Source: JACRCT01 sp049841135 (GTDB taxonomy: Bacteria; Myxococcota; Myxococcia; Myxococcales; UBA5297). From it: DNA of 64,000 nucleotides. The stretch covers positions 1,488,001 through 1,552,000 of the forward strand of contig JASGHK010000008.1 in NCBI GenBank assembly GCA_049841135.1, written 5' to 3'. Numbering within the stretch: position 1 is the stretch's first letter; each line of letters starts with the position of its first letter. This document shows, piece after piece, positions 9,950 to 20,165 of this stretch. The notes beneath the pieces were generated by a model. That model saw nothing but the letters and a program-made list of their open reading frames with translations, did not search any database and was not told where the DNA came from. Both the position numbers and the translations under genes were made by a program.

Positions 9950-12900
9950 AGAGCGGAGAGCAAGCGCAGGCCCAAGCCCGGAAGCTGCTCCGGCGGCTGA
10001 CCTTGGCGCTCGTGGGCCTGGCGGCCGTGGTCCTGGTCGCTCTCTGGGCGACCCTCACCTGGCTCTCCACCCCGGCGGGCGAACGCCGCCTGCGCGAGGA
10101 GGTCCTCTCCGCGGTGAACGGCGCGATCGTTGGGCGGCTCGCGGTCGGGGGACTGGAGCTGCGCGGCCCCGGCGACCTCGTGCTCACCGACGTCGCACTG
10201 TTCGACCCGGAGGGGAGGCTGGTCGCGCGGGTGGAGCGGCTCGAGGCTCGCGCGGATCTCCTCCAGCTGGCCGCGAAGCGCGTCCACCTCAGCACGGTCG
10301 CCCTGCGCGGCGGCGAGCTCCTGCTCGTCCAGGATCCCGGCGGCCTCAACCTCGTTCGAGCCGTCCAAGCCAGGCACCCGGGGCCGCCGGACAGCCAGGG
10401 CGCGCCCTTCGACTGGGACGTGAGCGTCGATGCGGCCGCTGCCTCGGAGGTGCACCTCGAATACCGCTCGGTCCGGGACGCGCCGCCGGTCGCCCGAGTC
10501 GACGAGCTGCGCCTCGAAGGCTCCGGTCGCTACCGGCTCGGCGGCAGCGCGCTCGAGCTGGAGCTGGCAGGCACGCTGGCACAGCCGATGTCCGGTCGCC
10601 TCTCCCTGGCCGCCTCGGCGCACGGCGGCTCGCGCAAGAGCCCGCACGACCCCTTGACGATCGACCGCCTGGTCCTCGCGGCCGCGCACTCACGGGCCAG
10701 CCTGACCGGGCGCTACGAGGCAGGGCGGCTCGAAGCCACCATCGGCGAGCTGCTCCTCGCGCGGAGTGACGTCCGAGCGATCGCTCCCGACCTTCCGCTG
10801 GCCTCGGATCTCCAGGTTGCCGGACGGGCGAGCCTCGCCGCCGACCGCGCGACCGCCGATTTGGCGATGCCTCACCTGCGAGTCGAGGCCAGCGCCGACC
10901 TCTCGCCTCTCTCCGCCGAGGCGCGAGCCCAGCTGAGCGCGCTCGACCTCTCGGAGCTCATCGAAGGAGCACCGCCGACTCGCCTGGAAGGAGTCGTGAG
11001 CGGGCGCTTCGCAGAAGGCGAGCCGAAGCCCGGGACCGGGCAGCTCACGCTCGACCTCTCGCGCTCGCTCGTGCGCGGCGTGAGCGTGGCCAGCACCACC
11101 GGGACCGTCGCGCTGCGCGGCCGGCAACTGCTGCCAGACCTCGTCGTGACCCTGCCCGGAGGCAAGGCGAGCGTGACGGGCTCGCTGGCCGCCCGGCAGC
11201 TCGACCTGAAGGCGCTCCTGGCGGTGGGGGACCTGAGAGCCTTCTCCGCGGCGCTGGCGGCAGTGGCCGGCGCAGAGGCGCCTGAGCCTCCAGGGAGCCG
11301 GTACGCTGACGGCCCACGTCGCGGGTAGCGCCGCGGCGCCGCTCGTCCAGGTCTCGGGGTCTCTCTCCAGGTTGGAGGCCGGCGCGTTCGCGGTGGAAGG
11401 CTTGAGTCTCGATGCCCGAGTGCCCAACCTCCGGCGCCCGGCGGCGTTCACGGCCACCGTGCGCGCGGACCGCGGCGCCGTCAGCGAGCTGCCCTTCGCC
11501 CGGCTCAATGGCCAGGTCCGAGCCGACGGACGGCGCTTCGAGGCCGACCTCTCCACCGTCGGGCTCGCCGGCGTGACCGCCCGGGTTTCGGGTGAGCTGG
11601 ACAAGGACCAGCGCGGCGGGCGCCTCGACGAGCTGGCGCTGGCGACCCAGGACGCCCGCTGGCAGCTCGCGGCGCCGGCCACCGTCGACCTCCGCGATGG
11701 GGTGCGCGTGGACCACCTGGACCTGCGTTCTGGCGAGCAGGCCATCCAGGCGGTCGGCGGGGTCTCGCGCGGAGTGCTCGGCCTGGATTTGCAGGTCCGC
11801 CAGCTCGATTCTGTCGAAGCTGCCCAAGGTGCTCGCGAAACCGGGCTGGCGGCTGGCGGGGCTGGTGAGCGCCAGCGGACGGGTCACCGGACCCCTACGC
11901 CAGCCCGAGCTCACGGGCTCGCTCGTGGGAGCCGGGCTCGGCGGCTTCGGGATCGGATCCCTCGACGCCTCGGCTGAAGGCAGCGTGACAGCTGACCGGA
12001 TCCAAGCGACCGCGAACCTCAAGCGCCTCGGCGCTTCGCTCGCGCTCTCCGCCGACCTGCCCCGCCAGCTCCTCGACGCGCCGCCGGGGTCCCCGGCCAC
12101 CGCGTCGGTCGAGCTGCAGAACCTGCCCCTGCGCGACCTCGCCGACAGGCTCGGCTGGGCGGGCCCGCGCCGCGGCAGCGCGAGCTTGAGCGCCCGTCTT
12201 TCGGGGACCGCCGGTGAGCCGCACCTGGAGGCGGCGGCCAGCTTCCTCGACGCCATGTGGGACGGAGTGCCGGCGTCGAACCTGCAGCTCGAGGTCGTCT
12301 CCGGCCGGGACACCACCGTCAAGGCCACCCTCACGACCGCGGGCGGGCCCGCGATGCTCTCGGGCCTCGCGGCGGTCTCCCTCCGCACGCTCGCCTCCGC
12401 TCCGCCGCTCGAGCGGCTCAGCGCGGTGCCGATGACCGCGCAGCTGCGCGCGCCCTCGCTCGTCCTGGGCGCCTTCGAGAATTCGCTCCTGCCGCCCGGC
12501 ACCGCCGGGACCGCGAGCGTGCTCGCCGCCTTCGACGGGACGCTCTCACGCCCGCGCGGTGAGCCTCTCGGTCTCGCTCGAGGACGGCGCGTTCGGAACC
12601 CTGAAGGGCCTGGGCGGCACGGCCGCGCTCGCCGCCGGCGACGATGGGCTCGACCTCACGGCCAACCTCACCCTCCTGGCCCAGCCGCTGGCCCACCTCG
12701 CCGCGCGGCTGGGCGCGCCTCCCGAGCGCCTGGGCTCGCTCGCGGCGCTCTCGGCAGCCCCGGTCTCGGCCGCCCTCGATCTCGGCCCCACCGGGATCGA
12801 GTCGCTGCTCCCGGTCGACGGCGAGGCCGCGCACGGCACGCTGCTGGGCCACGCCCAGCTCTCGCGGAACCTGGCGGACCCGGCGCTGGAGTGGGACGCC

Positions 12901-14434
12901 CGCATCGAGAACCTTCGCTCGGGCCTGCAGCCCCTGGCGCGCCTCGCCCTCTCCGGCGCGTACCGCGACGCGGCGGCGACGGTGCTGGTGGCGCTGGAGG
13001 CCGCCAAGGGTGGAGCGGCCAAGGCCCGTGGGACGCTGAAGGCCGACCTGTCGTTGCCTTCGCTCGTGCGCGGCGTCGCCTGGGCCCGCGCGCCGGTCGA
13101 AGCCCGGCTCGACGCGACGTCGGTCGACCTGTCCGTGCTCGAGGGCCTGTCCCGCTCGCTGCGCTCCATGGCCGGCACGCTCTCGGGCGAGGCGAGCCTC
13201 TCCGGGACGCTGGGTGCACCTTCGGCGCGCGGCACCCTCGCCCTGCGCGACGGGGTCCTCCAGATCCCGGGCTACGGCAGCTACCGCGACGTGAGCTTCC
13301 AGCTCTCGGTCGACGACCGGCGAATCGAGCTGCCTTCGCTGACCGGCCGCGCCGGGAACGGCACGATCTCCCTGGGGCTGCACGGTGAGCGCGCCTCGAC
13401 GGCCCAGCCCTACCGGATCACGGCGCACCTGGCGGTCTCCGACGCGCCGCTGGTGGTGGAGGATCAGCTGGTCGCGCACCTGACGGGCGAGACGCAGACC
13501 CTCACCGGCGAGCTGTCGGCCTCGCGCACGACCCTCGACGCACAGATCTCCCGGCTGGTGGTGGACCTGCCCCAGGCGCAGCTCCAAGGATTTGCAGCCC
13601 CTGGACCGCCACCCGGACATCGTCATCGTCGGCGGGCCGCTGCTGGGCAAGCGACGGGTCCGCGACGGCGGCTCCCAGAATCCGGCCACCGGCGGCTCCG
13701 GGTACCCGCTGCTCCTCACCGCTCGCGCCCCTGGAAACCTCTGGGTGCAGTCGAGCGACGTGAAGATTGAAGCGGCGGCAGACGTGCGAGCGACCGTCGG
13801 CCGGGGGCCCGCGGTGCTCAGCGGCTTTGTCCGCACCCTCCAGGGCCGCGCCGACGTCCTGGGCCGGCGCTTCGATCTGTCGTCGGGGCGCGTCTTCTGG
13901 TCCTCGGGTGACCAGCCCAACAACCCGCACGTCGACGTGCAGGCCACGCACCAGAACGTGCGCGAGCAGGTCAAGGTCCTGGTGCACGTCACCGGGACCG
14001 CCAAGTCCCCGAGGATCGACCTGTCCAGCGAGCCAGCGCTGGACGAGCAGCAGATCGCGACGCTGCTCGCCACGGGCCGGCGCGACCTGAAGCGGGGCTC
14101 CGCCGGCGTGGCCTCCGGCAGCGCGGCGTCGGTGCTCACCAGCCTCGCGGCCGACCGCCTGCGCAGGGCGTTGGCGACGCGGCTCCCGCTCGACGTGCTG
14201 CAGGTGGAGGTGGGCGACCAGGGCCTGAAAACCACCGAGCTCGAGGCGGGCACCTACCTGACCGACCAGATCTACGTCGGCTACCGGCGCAACTTCGGGG
14301 CCGAAACCGACCGCGGCCAGAACGCCAACGAGGTGCGCGTCGAGTACCAGATCAGCCCGCACGTCAGCATCGAGAGCCAGTACGGCGATGCCGGCCGGGG
14401 CGGCGCGAACGTCGTCTACTCGCGCGACTATTGA
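9946..14434 (+). CDS. tamB: TamB-like translocation and assembly protein (DUF490)
   Basis: About 1494 residues once four one-base insertions are corrected. The TTG start at 9946 overlaps the tamA stop and has GGGGAGG as ribosome site. One N-terminal membrane helix (LTLALVGLAAVVLVALWATL) anchors a very long beta-rich, repetitive periplasmic body that ends in a DUF490 domain (YLTDQIYVGYRRNFG) and a final beta strand ending SRDY. TamB works with the Omp85 protein encoded just upstream, bridging inner and outer membranes for protein and possibly lipid transfer. Frame breaks lie near 11293-11295 (GGG), 11817-11821 (GATTC), 12558-12559 (GG) and 13585-13594. Each is a +1 step, and the translated frames join without loss, so the gene is probably intact in the cell. 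Confidence 0.85.
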
Positions 14435-14553
14435 GGCCCCGGACGCGACCGTCCTCCCTACTGACGCCGCGATTCCTGGGACGCCGGCGACCCCGCACCG
14501 ACGCCCCACGGCCCGACGCCGACCACCGCCGACGCCTCCGCGCCTGAACGCTG

Positions 14554-14579
14554 CGCAGTCCCGCGGGTCTACGACTGCG
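14554..14579. terminator. Candidate hairpin terminator between convergent genes
   Basis: Perfect 7-bp stem CGCAGTC / GACTGCG with a 12-base loop, between the 3' ends of tamB (+) and the alpha/beta hydrolase (-). There is no strong T run. Confidence 0.4.
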
Positions 14580-14611
14580 GAACCTGTCTCTTCAGCGACA
14601 CGCTCGGTGAT

Positions 14612-15358
14612 TCAGCGCTCTACCTCTGCGACGAAGGCGTCAACGGCCTTGTTGATCTCTTCGGGCTTGTCGAGCTGCAGCCAGTGGCCCGTGCCTTCGA
14701 CGCGCGTGACGGGCAGGCCCTCGACGACGCGGTGGTAAGCGTCCGGACGATCGTTGAGGCGCGTGATCACCGAGCGCATGGGCCCCGAGTACCGCGACAA
14801 CGGCGTGACGGGATCGAAGGTCAGCAGCGACGCCAGCGTGCCGGTGACGACGTCGTGGGGAACGCTCAGGACTTCCCGCATCAAACGGTCTCGAACCTCG
14901 GGACGTGCCCCATCGAGCATCGAGGCCCAGTAGCTGCCGACGACGGCTTCGTAGCGGGTCTCCAGCGAGCTCATCAGCCCGTCCGCAACCTGCTTCGGCA
15001 TGTGGCGCCCGTCGCTGGCCGGATCGAGCAACAACAAGCCGGCGACGTGCGCGGGCAGCCGTCCAGCGATCGCAACAGCCACCGCTCCGCCCCACGAGTG
15101 GCCGACGAGCACGAACCGCTCGATGCCGCGCGCCGCGAGGGAGGCCGGGACGTCGGCCGCGGCGTCGTCGACGGCGAACGAAGAAGCGCGCGGGGAACGA
15201 CCGTGGCCGCGGAGATCGACGGCCAGGGCGCGGCGGGTCCGGCGCAGGTGCACGAGCTGGTCGGCAAAATGGCTGCTGTCGCCGCCGGCGGAGTGCAGGA
15301 ACACGACGGGCAGCGTGCCCTGGGGACCGGCGTCGTCGACGAAGAGGCGGAGGCTCAT
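14612..15358 (-). CDS. Alpha/beta hydrolase
   Basis: 248 residues with a full alpha/beta-hydrolase pattern. There is an HSAGG oxyanion loop near residue 22, RGHGRSP, a nucleophile elbow GHSWGG near residue 88 (nucleophile Ser), LLLDPA, and a catalytic His in EGTGHWLQLD near the end. It is a soluble cytoplasmic enzyme with unknown substrate, probably an ester, lactone or halide. The ATG at 15358 is preferred because AGGAG precedes it at good spacing. An in-frame ATG at 15427 would add 23 residues resembling nothing. It is transcribed away from a WYL regulator gene, with a palindrome between them, so it is likely the regulator's target. Confidence 0.85.
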   Translation of the reverse strand: MSLRLFVDDAGPQGTLPVVFLHSAGGDSSHFADQLVHLRRTRRALAVDLRGHGRSPRASSFAVDDAAADVPASLAARGIERFVLVGHSWGGAVAVAIAGRLPAHVAGLLLLDPASDGRHMPKQVADGLMSSLETRYEAVVGSYWASMLDGARPEVRDRLMREVLSVPHDVVTGTLASLLTFDPVTPLSRYSGPMRSVITRLNDRPDAYHRVVEGLPVTRVEGTGHWLQLDKPEEINKAVDAFVAEVER

Positions 15359-15450
15359 GGCGGTACTCCTGGTGGGGTTGGTGCAGCCGGCGAGGACGTC
15401 GACGGCGGCGAGCAGGACGTGCTTCACGGATTTGGTGTACGAAGAATCCC

Positions 15451-15465
15451 TGACAGAAGTTGTCA
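15451..15465. promoter_or_regulatory. Candidate operator: TGACA-N5-TGTCA palindrome
   Basis: A perfect 5-bp inverted repeat, TGACAGAAGTTGTCA, lies in the divergent region between the alpha/beta hydrolase and the WYL-domain regulator, 20 bp before the regulator start. Its position fits binding by that regulator to control both promoters (inference). Confidence 0.5.
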
Positions 15466-15484
15466 GTCATCTGAGGAGGCTCGG

Positions 15485-16264
15485 CTGAAGCGCGTCGATC
15501 GAGTGGTGGATCTGCAGGCCCTCTTGCGCGCCCGCGAAAGCGCCACCGTGCAGGAGCTCGCCCAGGACCTACGCGTCAGCGAGCGGACGGTGCTGCGCGA
15601 TCTCGCCACGCTGCGCGGGCACGGCGTGCCGATCGAATCGCAGTCGGGGCCTGGCGGCGGCATCCGCCTGGAGCGCGACCGCGGCATCGTCGCCATCCAA
15701 TTCGCAATCGACGAGCTCATCGCCCTGTGGCTGGCTGCGACGCTGTCCGCGTCCGCCACGTCGTTGCCCTGGAACGACGCGGCCAGGCGTGGGCTGCACA
15801 AGGTGCTCGCGAGCCTGCCGAAGGAGCGCGCCCGCGCCCTCCGCGCGCTCGTCAAGCGCGTCGTCGTCGGTCGCCCTGCTTCGCCGCGGGTCTACGCCGA
15901 GCTCGGCAAGATGGCCCCTGAGCTCCTCTCGACCGTCGAGGAGTGCTTCACCCGAGGCCTGTGCCTCTCCTTCGACTACGTCGATCGCCGCGGCACCCCG
16001 ACCCAACGCACGGTCGAGCCCCACGGCCTGCTCGTCGAGACGCCCGCCTGGTACCTCCTGTGCCGGGACGTCGAGAAGACGGCGGTGCGCATGTTCCGCA
16101 TCGACCGTATCCGCCAGGCGCGCGTCTTGAATGATCGCGCCTTCCTCCCCGACCTCGAGGCCGTCTTCCGCGAATGGAAGGTCCAGCAAGCGGTGTCATC
16201 TCCACCGAGCGGAGGCGACCCGCGTTCCTCTGACTCGCTGCCTCCTGGAAGACGCCGCAGCTGA
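15485..16264 (+). CDS. WYL-domain transcriptional regulator (YafY-like, DeoR-type HTH)
   Basis: About 259 residues. An N-terminal helix-turn-helix (ESATVQELAQDLRVSERTVL, residues about 20-40) is followed by a WYL-type ligand-binding domain with RTVEPHGLLVETPAWYLLC and FRIDRI. The best-placed start is a CTG at 15485, giving the family-typical LKRVDRVVDLQALLR; GAGGAGG lies five bases upstream. No ATG, GTG or TTG fits as well, so either CTG is used or the base is miscalled. It faces the alpha/beta hydrolase gene across about 126 bp containing a palindrome, the usual layout for a local regulator and its target. The C-terminal 20 residues look non-conserved. Confidence 0.8.
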   Translation: MKRVDRVVDLQALLRARESATVQELAQDLRVSERTVLRDLATLRGHGVPIESQSGPGGGIRLERDRGIVAIQFAIDELIALWLAATLSASATSLPWNDAARRGLHKVLASLPKERARALRALVKRVVVGRPASPRVYAELGKMAPELLSTVEECFTRGLCLSFDYVDRRGTPTQRTVEPHGLLVETPAWYLLCRDVEKTAVRMFRIDRIRQARVLNDRAFLPDLEAVFREWKVQQAVSSPPSGGDPRSSDSLPPGRRRS

Positions 16265-16392
16265 GCCTCACGACCGGGCCCGCGCGCTCGAGGCGGGCCT
16301 CACGGGTCGCGGCCCCTGCGACCCAGCGTCGAGGAAGGCGCGGTGACGCCTTCAGCCGCCTGCACCTTGCCGTAGTAGTCTCCGGGCCCAGA

Positions 16393-17848
16393 GTGTCCGC
16401 ACCGCACCTTCGCCAAGCCTTGCAGCGCTCACGCCAGGCGCATGCCGCCGCGGTGCTCGTGTTCCTGCTCGCGGCGTTCCCCGGCGCGGCCTTCGCGGGC
16501 GGGCCGCTGGGCCCCGAGAGCAGCCGGATCCAGACCTCGCGCTACGCCATCGACTTCTACTCCGGGCAGGTCGTCTCCGCGGCGCGGGTCATCGGTCTGG
16601 CGGGCTCCTTCTCGGCCATCGCCGAAGGCGTCGACGCGGTGCCCATCAACCCGGCGGCGGCCGCGGTGCGCGTGCCGTGGTCCTACGAGTGGTTCGACTA
16701 CGACGTGACGCTGGGCATTTCGTTTCCGACGGCGGTCCTGGGCTCCGACGTCGAGAACCTGGGCTTGAGCGCCTCGGAGTACCGTTACGACGGCTACTAC
16801 GTCCCCAGCGTCGGGCTGGTCGGGAACTTCGGGCGGACCGGCATCGGGCTCACCTTCGAGGACCGCCGCTACTCGCTGAGCTCGTCGTCAGAGACCACCG
16901 CGGTGACCGACCGCTTCGCGGCCTCGCTGTACTCGGTGCACGCGGTGGTGGCGCGGGCGATGTGGAAGGGGCAGCTCACCTTCGGGCTCGGGGTGAGGCT
17001 GGTGGGCTTCTCGCTCATCGACGAGTCGACCCGGGCAACCCGCCTGGCGATGACCGGCATCTCGGCCGAGACCGGGGTGGTGGTGGCGCCCACCGACAGC
17101 CGCTTCCGCCTGGGCCTGGTCGGCCGGCTCCCGGTGAGCGCGCGCCCGCAGGCGGACAGCGAGCTGAAGCCCAACGCCGACGGCGACCTGGTCGGCCCCG
17201 GCAACTTCTACCTGCCGCAGAGCGTGGAGGTCCCCTGGGAGGCGGAGCTCTCCCTGGCCTTCGAGTTCGGCGACCGGCCGCTCAACCCCCGCTGGGAGAA
17301 CCCCGACGAGTACACCCGGCCGCTGCGCGCCGAGCTTCTCCCGGGCGCGCGAGCTGCGCAAAGCCCGCCACGCCTCGCAAGCAGAGGAGGACGAAGCGCG
17401 CGCCGACGAGACGACGCAGCTCGACGCCCACGAGAGAGACCTCATCGAGCGCCGGCGCTATGCGTACCAGCACGCGCCCCGCAGCCGGAAGCTGCTGACC
17501 GCCGCCGTGCTCGTGACCGGGCCCGTCGCCGACGCCGTGGCGCCGGTCTCGCTGCTGCGGCAGACGGTGACGCGGTCGGGCCAGGGCATCACCGTCACCC
17601 CACGTCTGGGGCTGGAGGTCGAGCCCATCGACAACTGGGTGCAGATGCGGCTGGGCCTCTACCTCGAGCCAGGGCGTGCCGCGGCGTCGGGCGCGCGTCT
17701 GCACTTCACCACCGGCTTCGACGTCAAGCTCTTCCCCTGGACCGTCTTCGGCCTCTACCACGACGGGACGTGGTGGTCGGTCGGTGCGGTGGTGGACGTC
17801 GCCGACCGCTACAACAACGTGGCCTTCCGCGTGGGCGTGTGGCGCTGA
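16393..17848 (+). CDS. Outer-membrane beta-barrel protein, PorV/FadL-like
   Basis: About 484 residues. The GTG start at 16393 is followed by a signal peptide ending AAFAGG. The motif GSFSAIAEGVDAVPINPAAAA near residue 78 resembles the opening of PorV/FadL-like barrels, and the rest alternates polar and hydrophobic residues as membrane strands do. A charged helical stretch (about residues 315-350, ELRKARHASQAEEDEARAD) probably forms a loop or plug, before closing strands ending AFRVGVWR. One base too many in GAGCTTC (17332-17338) splits the gene; removal gives a continuous product. The role is unknown, perhaps transport or secretion support. It is followed 66 bp later by the chalcone-isomerase-like gene on the same strand. 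Confidence 0.6.
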
Positions 17849-17914
17849 CCCCATGAATGAGCCTTGCCTGGTGCGCTGGGACGGCTACTCTTGGGCCTCG
17901 ACTTCGAGTCTCGA

Positions 17915-18610
17915 ATGCCTCACTCCAAGCGACTGACCGCCGTCCTCGCCCTCACGCTGTGGGTGCTCGCGCCCTCCGGCGCGCGCGGCGCGGATCCGCT
18001 GGTCGAGCCCAAGAGCGCCCAGCAGTTCGAGCGCGACCCGGTGGTCGCAGGCACGCGCTTCGTCTGCCTGGGCGCAGCGGTGCGCAAGAAGCTCTTCTTC
18101 AGGGTCTACGCCATCGACTTCTGCGTGGAGGCCGAGGCGGGCCGCGCCGAGGTCTCGCGGTACCTGGCCGGCCCCGGGGGCGCCCAGCACACCGGCAAGC
18201 AGGGCGAGGAGCTGGCCCGCTCGCTGCGCGACGACCCGGAGTTCTTCCGCCACTTGATGGAGATGCCGGTCGAGAAGCGCGCCGAGCTGGTCTTCCTGCG
18301 CGACATCGACCGCGGCCGGCTGGGCGAAGCCTTCACCTGGTCGCTGCTTCAGGCCCTGGGCGAGGAGGCCCGCCCCCGCGTCGAGGCCTTCGTCTCCAAG
18401 CTCGCGGTCCGCGACGTGCGCGAGGGCGAGAAGCTCTGCCTGCACACCCGCCCCGACGGACAGGTGAGCGCCACGCTCGACCAGGACCTGGGCGTGCGCG
18501 ACGAGAAGCTCGCCACCGCGCTCTGGCGCGCCTACCTGGGCCCGGACAGCGTGACACCCGCCTTGAAGGACTCAGTGGCGGCGGGAGCGGCCCTGCTCGC
18601 AGCGCGCTAG
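17915..18610 (+). CDS. Chalcone-isomerase-like periplasmic protein
   Basis: 231 residues. A signal peptide MPHSKRLTAVLALTLW...ARGA directs export. The mature part (GTRFVCLGAAVRKKLFFRVY, AIDFCVEAEAG, then RDVREGEKLCLHTRPDG and a DSV near the end) follows the bacterial chalcone-isomerase-like family, which keeps the fold but is not known to act on flavonoids. Fatty-acid or ligand binding is a possible role by analogy. The start at 17915 is chosen over an in-frame ATG at 17864, since only the later one gives a clean signal peptide. It is 12 bp before the DedA gene start. Confidence 0.75.
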   Translation: MPHSKRLTAVLALTLWVLAPSGARGADPLVEPKSAQQFERDPVVAGTRFVCLGAAVRKKLFFRVYAIDFCVEAEAGRAEVSRYLAGPGGAQHTGKQGEELARSLRDDPEFFRHLMEMPVEKRAELVFLRDIDRGRLGEAFTWSLLQALGEEARPRVEAFVSKLAVRDVREGEKLCLHTRPDGQVSATLDQDLGVRDEKLATALWRAYLGPDSVTPALKDSVAAGAALLAAR

Positions 18611-18622
18611 GCTTGCCTCGCG

Positions 18623-19247
18623 ATGCTCGAGGCTCCTCGATCGGCTGATGCGCGAGGCGGGGCCGGCCGGCCTGGCGCTCATCGCCGCCGGGGCGTTCGT
18701 CGAGTACGTGTTCCCGCCGTTTCCGGGCGACACGGTCACCATCCTCGGCGGCGTCTGGGCGGTGCGCGGCGGCTGGCCAGCCTGGCTCGTCTACGCGCTG
18801 GTGATGTCCGGCAGCCTGCTCGGCGCCCTCGTCGACTTCGCCGCCGGCCGCTGGGTCGGGGCCCGCTTGGACCGCGCTCCTTCCGATGCCTGGTACGTGC
18901 GCAGGCTCGACAGGGCTCGGCTGGCGGACTGGGAAGAGCGCTTCAAGACCCGCGGGGTCTGGTGGCTCGTGGTCAACCGGTTCCTTCCGGGCATCCGTGG
19001 GCCCATCTTCTTCGCTGCCGGGGTCGCCCGGGTTCCGCTGTGGAAGGTCGTGGTCTTCGGCGGGGTCTCGGCGCTGGTGTGGAACGCGCTGCTGTTTGCT
19101 GCCGGTTACGGCGTCGGCGGTGAGGCGGACCGGCTGCTCGCACTCGTTTCGGGCTACGGCAAGGTAGCCTGGGGCGTCTTGGGAATCGTGATTGCTGCGC
19201 TCGCCCTGCGCTTGCTTTGGCGACGCGCTCAGCGATCCCCGAGATAA
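18623..19247 (+). CDS. DedA-family membrane protein
   Basis: About 207 residues with a DedA (SNARE-associated) core: AFVEYVFPPFPGDTVTILGG near the N-terminus, the F-x-x-R-F/x-PGxR motif as NRFLPGIRGPIFFAAG, and four or more membrane helices. DedA proteins act in lipid scrambling and membrane homeostasis at the inner membrane. The ATG at 18623 reads MLE and then needs removal of one G in GAGGCTC (18629-18635) to give MLELLDRLMREAG. Without that correction the gene would start at 18648 with eight fewer residues. Both readings leave the conserved core intact. Confidence 0.85.
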
Positions 19248-19602
19248 ACAAGCAATTACGGCACATTACGGGCTGTCGACCGGCTGGGGCGGCGCTCTCG
19301 CGCGCTGCCGACGGCCGCGGTCTGCCAGGATTAGTCCTGCAATTTCCAACGGTTACGCCTACAGGCAAGCCCCAGCCTGACAAGTCGTAAGGCGGACTGA
19401 AACCGATCGCGCAGGAGCTGGATATCTCGCCATCTGGTTGCGGATGCCCCGGAGCTCGGGGCGAAATCATTCTTCACACTCGCCTCAAGGCCTTGTGATC
19501 ACGACGGAATATCGATTCAAACCCGCCCGCTCGGAAATCAAACGGACTTTCCGCCGTTAGGATGTCTTGCTTTGCGGATAATCCGCGCGTAGGTATTCCG
19601 TC
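19248..19602. other. Intergenic region before MarR gene, lower GC, with palindromes
   Basis: 355 bp, visibly richer in A/T than its surroundings. It holds a GCCCCG-GAGCT-CGGGGC hairpin at 19446-19462 (possible terminator of the DedA gene), a CAAGGCCTTG palindrome at 19486-19495 and GCGGATAATCCGC at 19574-19586. No ORF with a ribosome site was found. It probably holds the promoter and operators of the efflux operon. Confidence 0.5.
19574..19586. promoter_or_regulatory. Candidate MarR operator palindrome
   Basis: GCGGATAATCCGC is a perfect 6-bp inverted repeat around one base, 16 bp upstream of the marR start, the usual place for MarR autoregulation. Binding is inferred from position only. Confidence 0.4.
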
Positions 19603-20094
19603 ATGCAGACTATCTCCGGACAAGAAATTCCCGAAGCGGACCTCCTGCGGTTCGGCGAGCTGCTCAAGAGCATCGGGCGCTTCATGACCTTGCGCGACCC
19701 GATCGTCGGGCCCACCGCGGCGGAGTCCGAGTTCTCGAGCTCGCAGATCCACGCGCTGATGTGGGTCGGGAACGAGGGGCAGATCACGATGGGCGAGCTG
19801 GCGCGGCGCTCGAACGTGACCGAGAAGACCATCACCGGAGTCGTCGACCGGCTCGAGAAGCACGAGCTGCTCCAGCGCCAGCGCGACCCGAACGACCGCC
19901 GCGTCGTCCACGTCGTGCTCACCGAGAAGGGCCAGGAGCAGTTCAAGGCGTTGCAGGGCGTCATGAAGCTGCGCTTCGCCACGTTCCTGGCCCTGCTCGA
20001 CGCCCCCGACCGCGAGTCGCTGTTGCGCATCCTGGAGAAGGTCCGCGACCGGGTCTCGGAGCTGGCTGCCGCCACGGGAAAGAGCGGGCACTAG
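19603..20094 (+). CDS. MarR-family regulator of the RND efflux operon
   Basis: 163 residues. The winged helix is clear: GQITMGELARRSNVTEKTIT (helix-turn-helix, about residues 60-80), then a wing rich in RQRDPNDRRVVHVVLTEKG. The ATG at 19603 begins MQTISGQEIP. It lies 71 bp upstream of, and on the same strand as, a membrane-fusion protein, an RND pump and a TolC-like protein, so it most likely represses that operon until a toxic ligand binds. A palindrome just upstream of its start suggests autoregulation. Confidence 0.9.
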   Translation: MQTISGQEIPEADLLRFGELLKSIGRFMTLRDPIVGPTAAESEFSSSQIHALMWVGNEGQITMGELARRSNVTEKTITGVVDRLEKHELLQRQRDPNDRRVVHVVLTEKGQEQFKALQGVMKLRFATFLALLDAPDRESLLRILEKVRDRVSELAAATGKSGH

Positions 20095-20165
20095 TCCTCG
20101 CGCCGCCGGGCCGGGCGGCGCCAATGCATCGCGAAGAAGCTTGAGCACCTCCGAAGGAGACACCG

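Noticed and set aside
14435..14611. Possible remnant of a Cys-containing lipoprotein tail (VYDCGTCLFSD in one frame)
   Set aside because: It has no start, needs a frame change, and overlaps the hydrolase 3' end. High-GC chance translation cannot be excluded.
16349..16364. Second copy of the 194-bp element's end
   Set aside because: Only about 16 bases match, with no inverted partner nearby; it may be chance.
19446..19462. GCCCCG-GAGCT-CGGGGC hairpin as a firm terminator
   Set aside because: It lies about 200 bp after the DedA stop and has no T run; kept only as a note in the intergenic entry.
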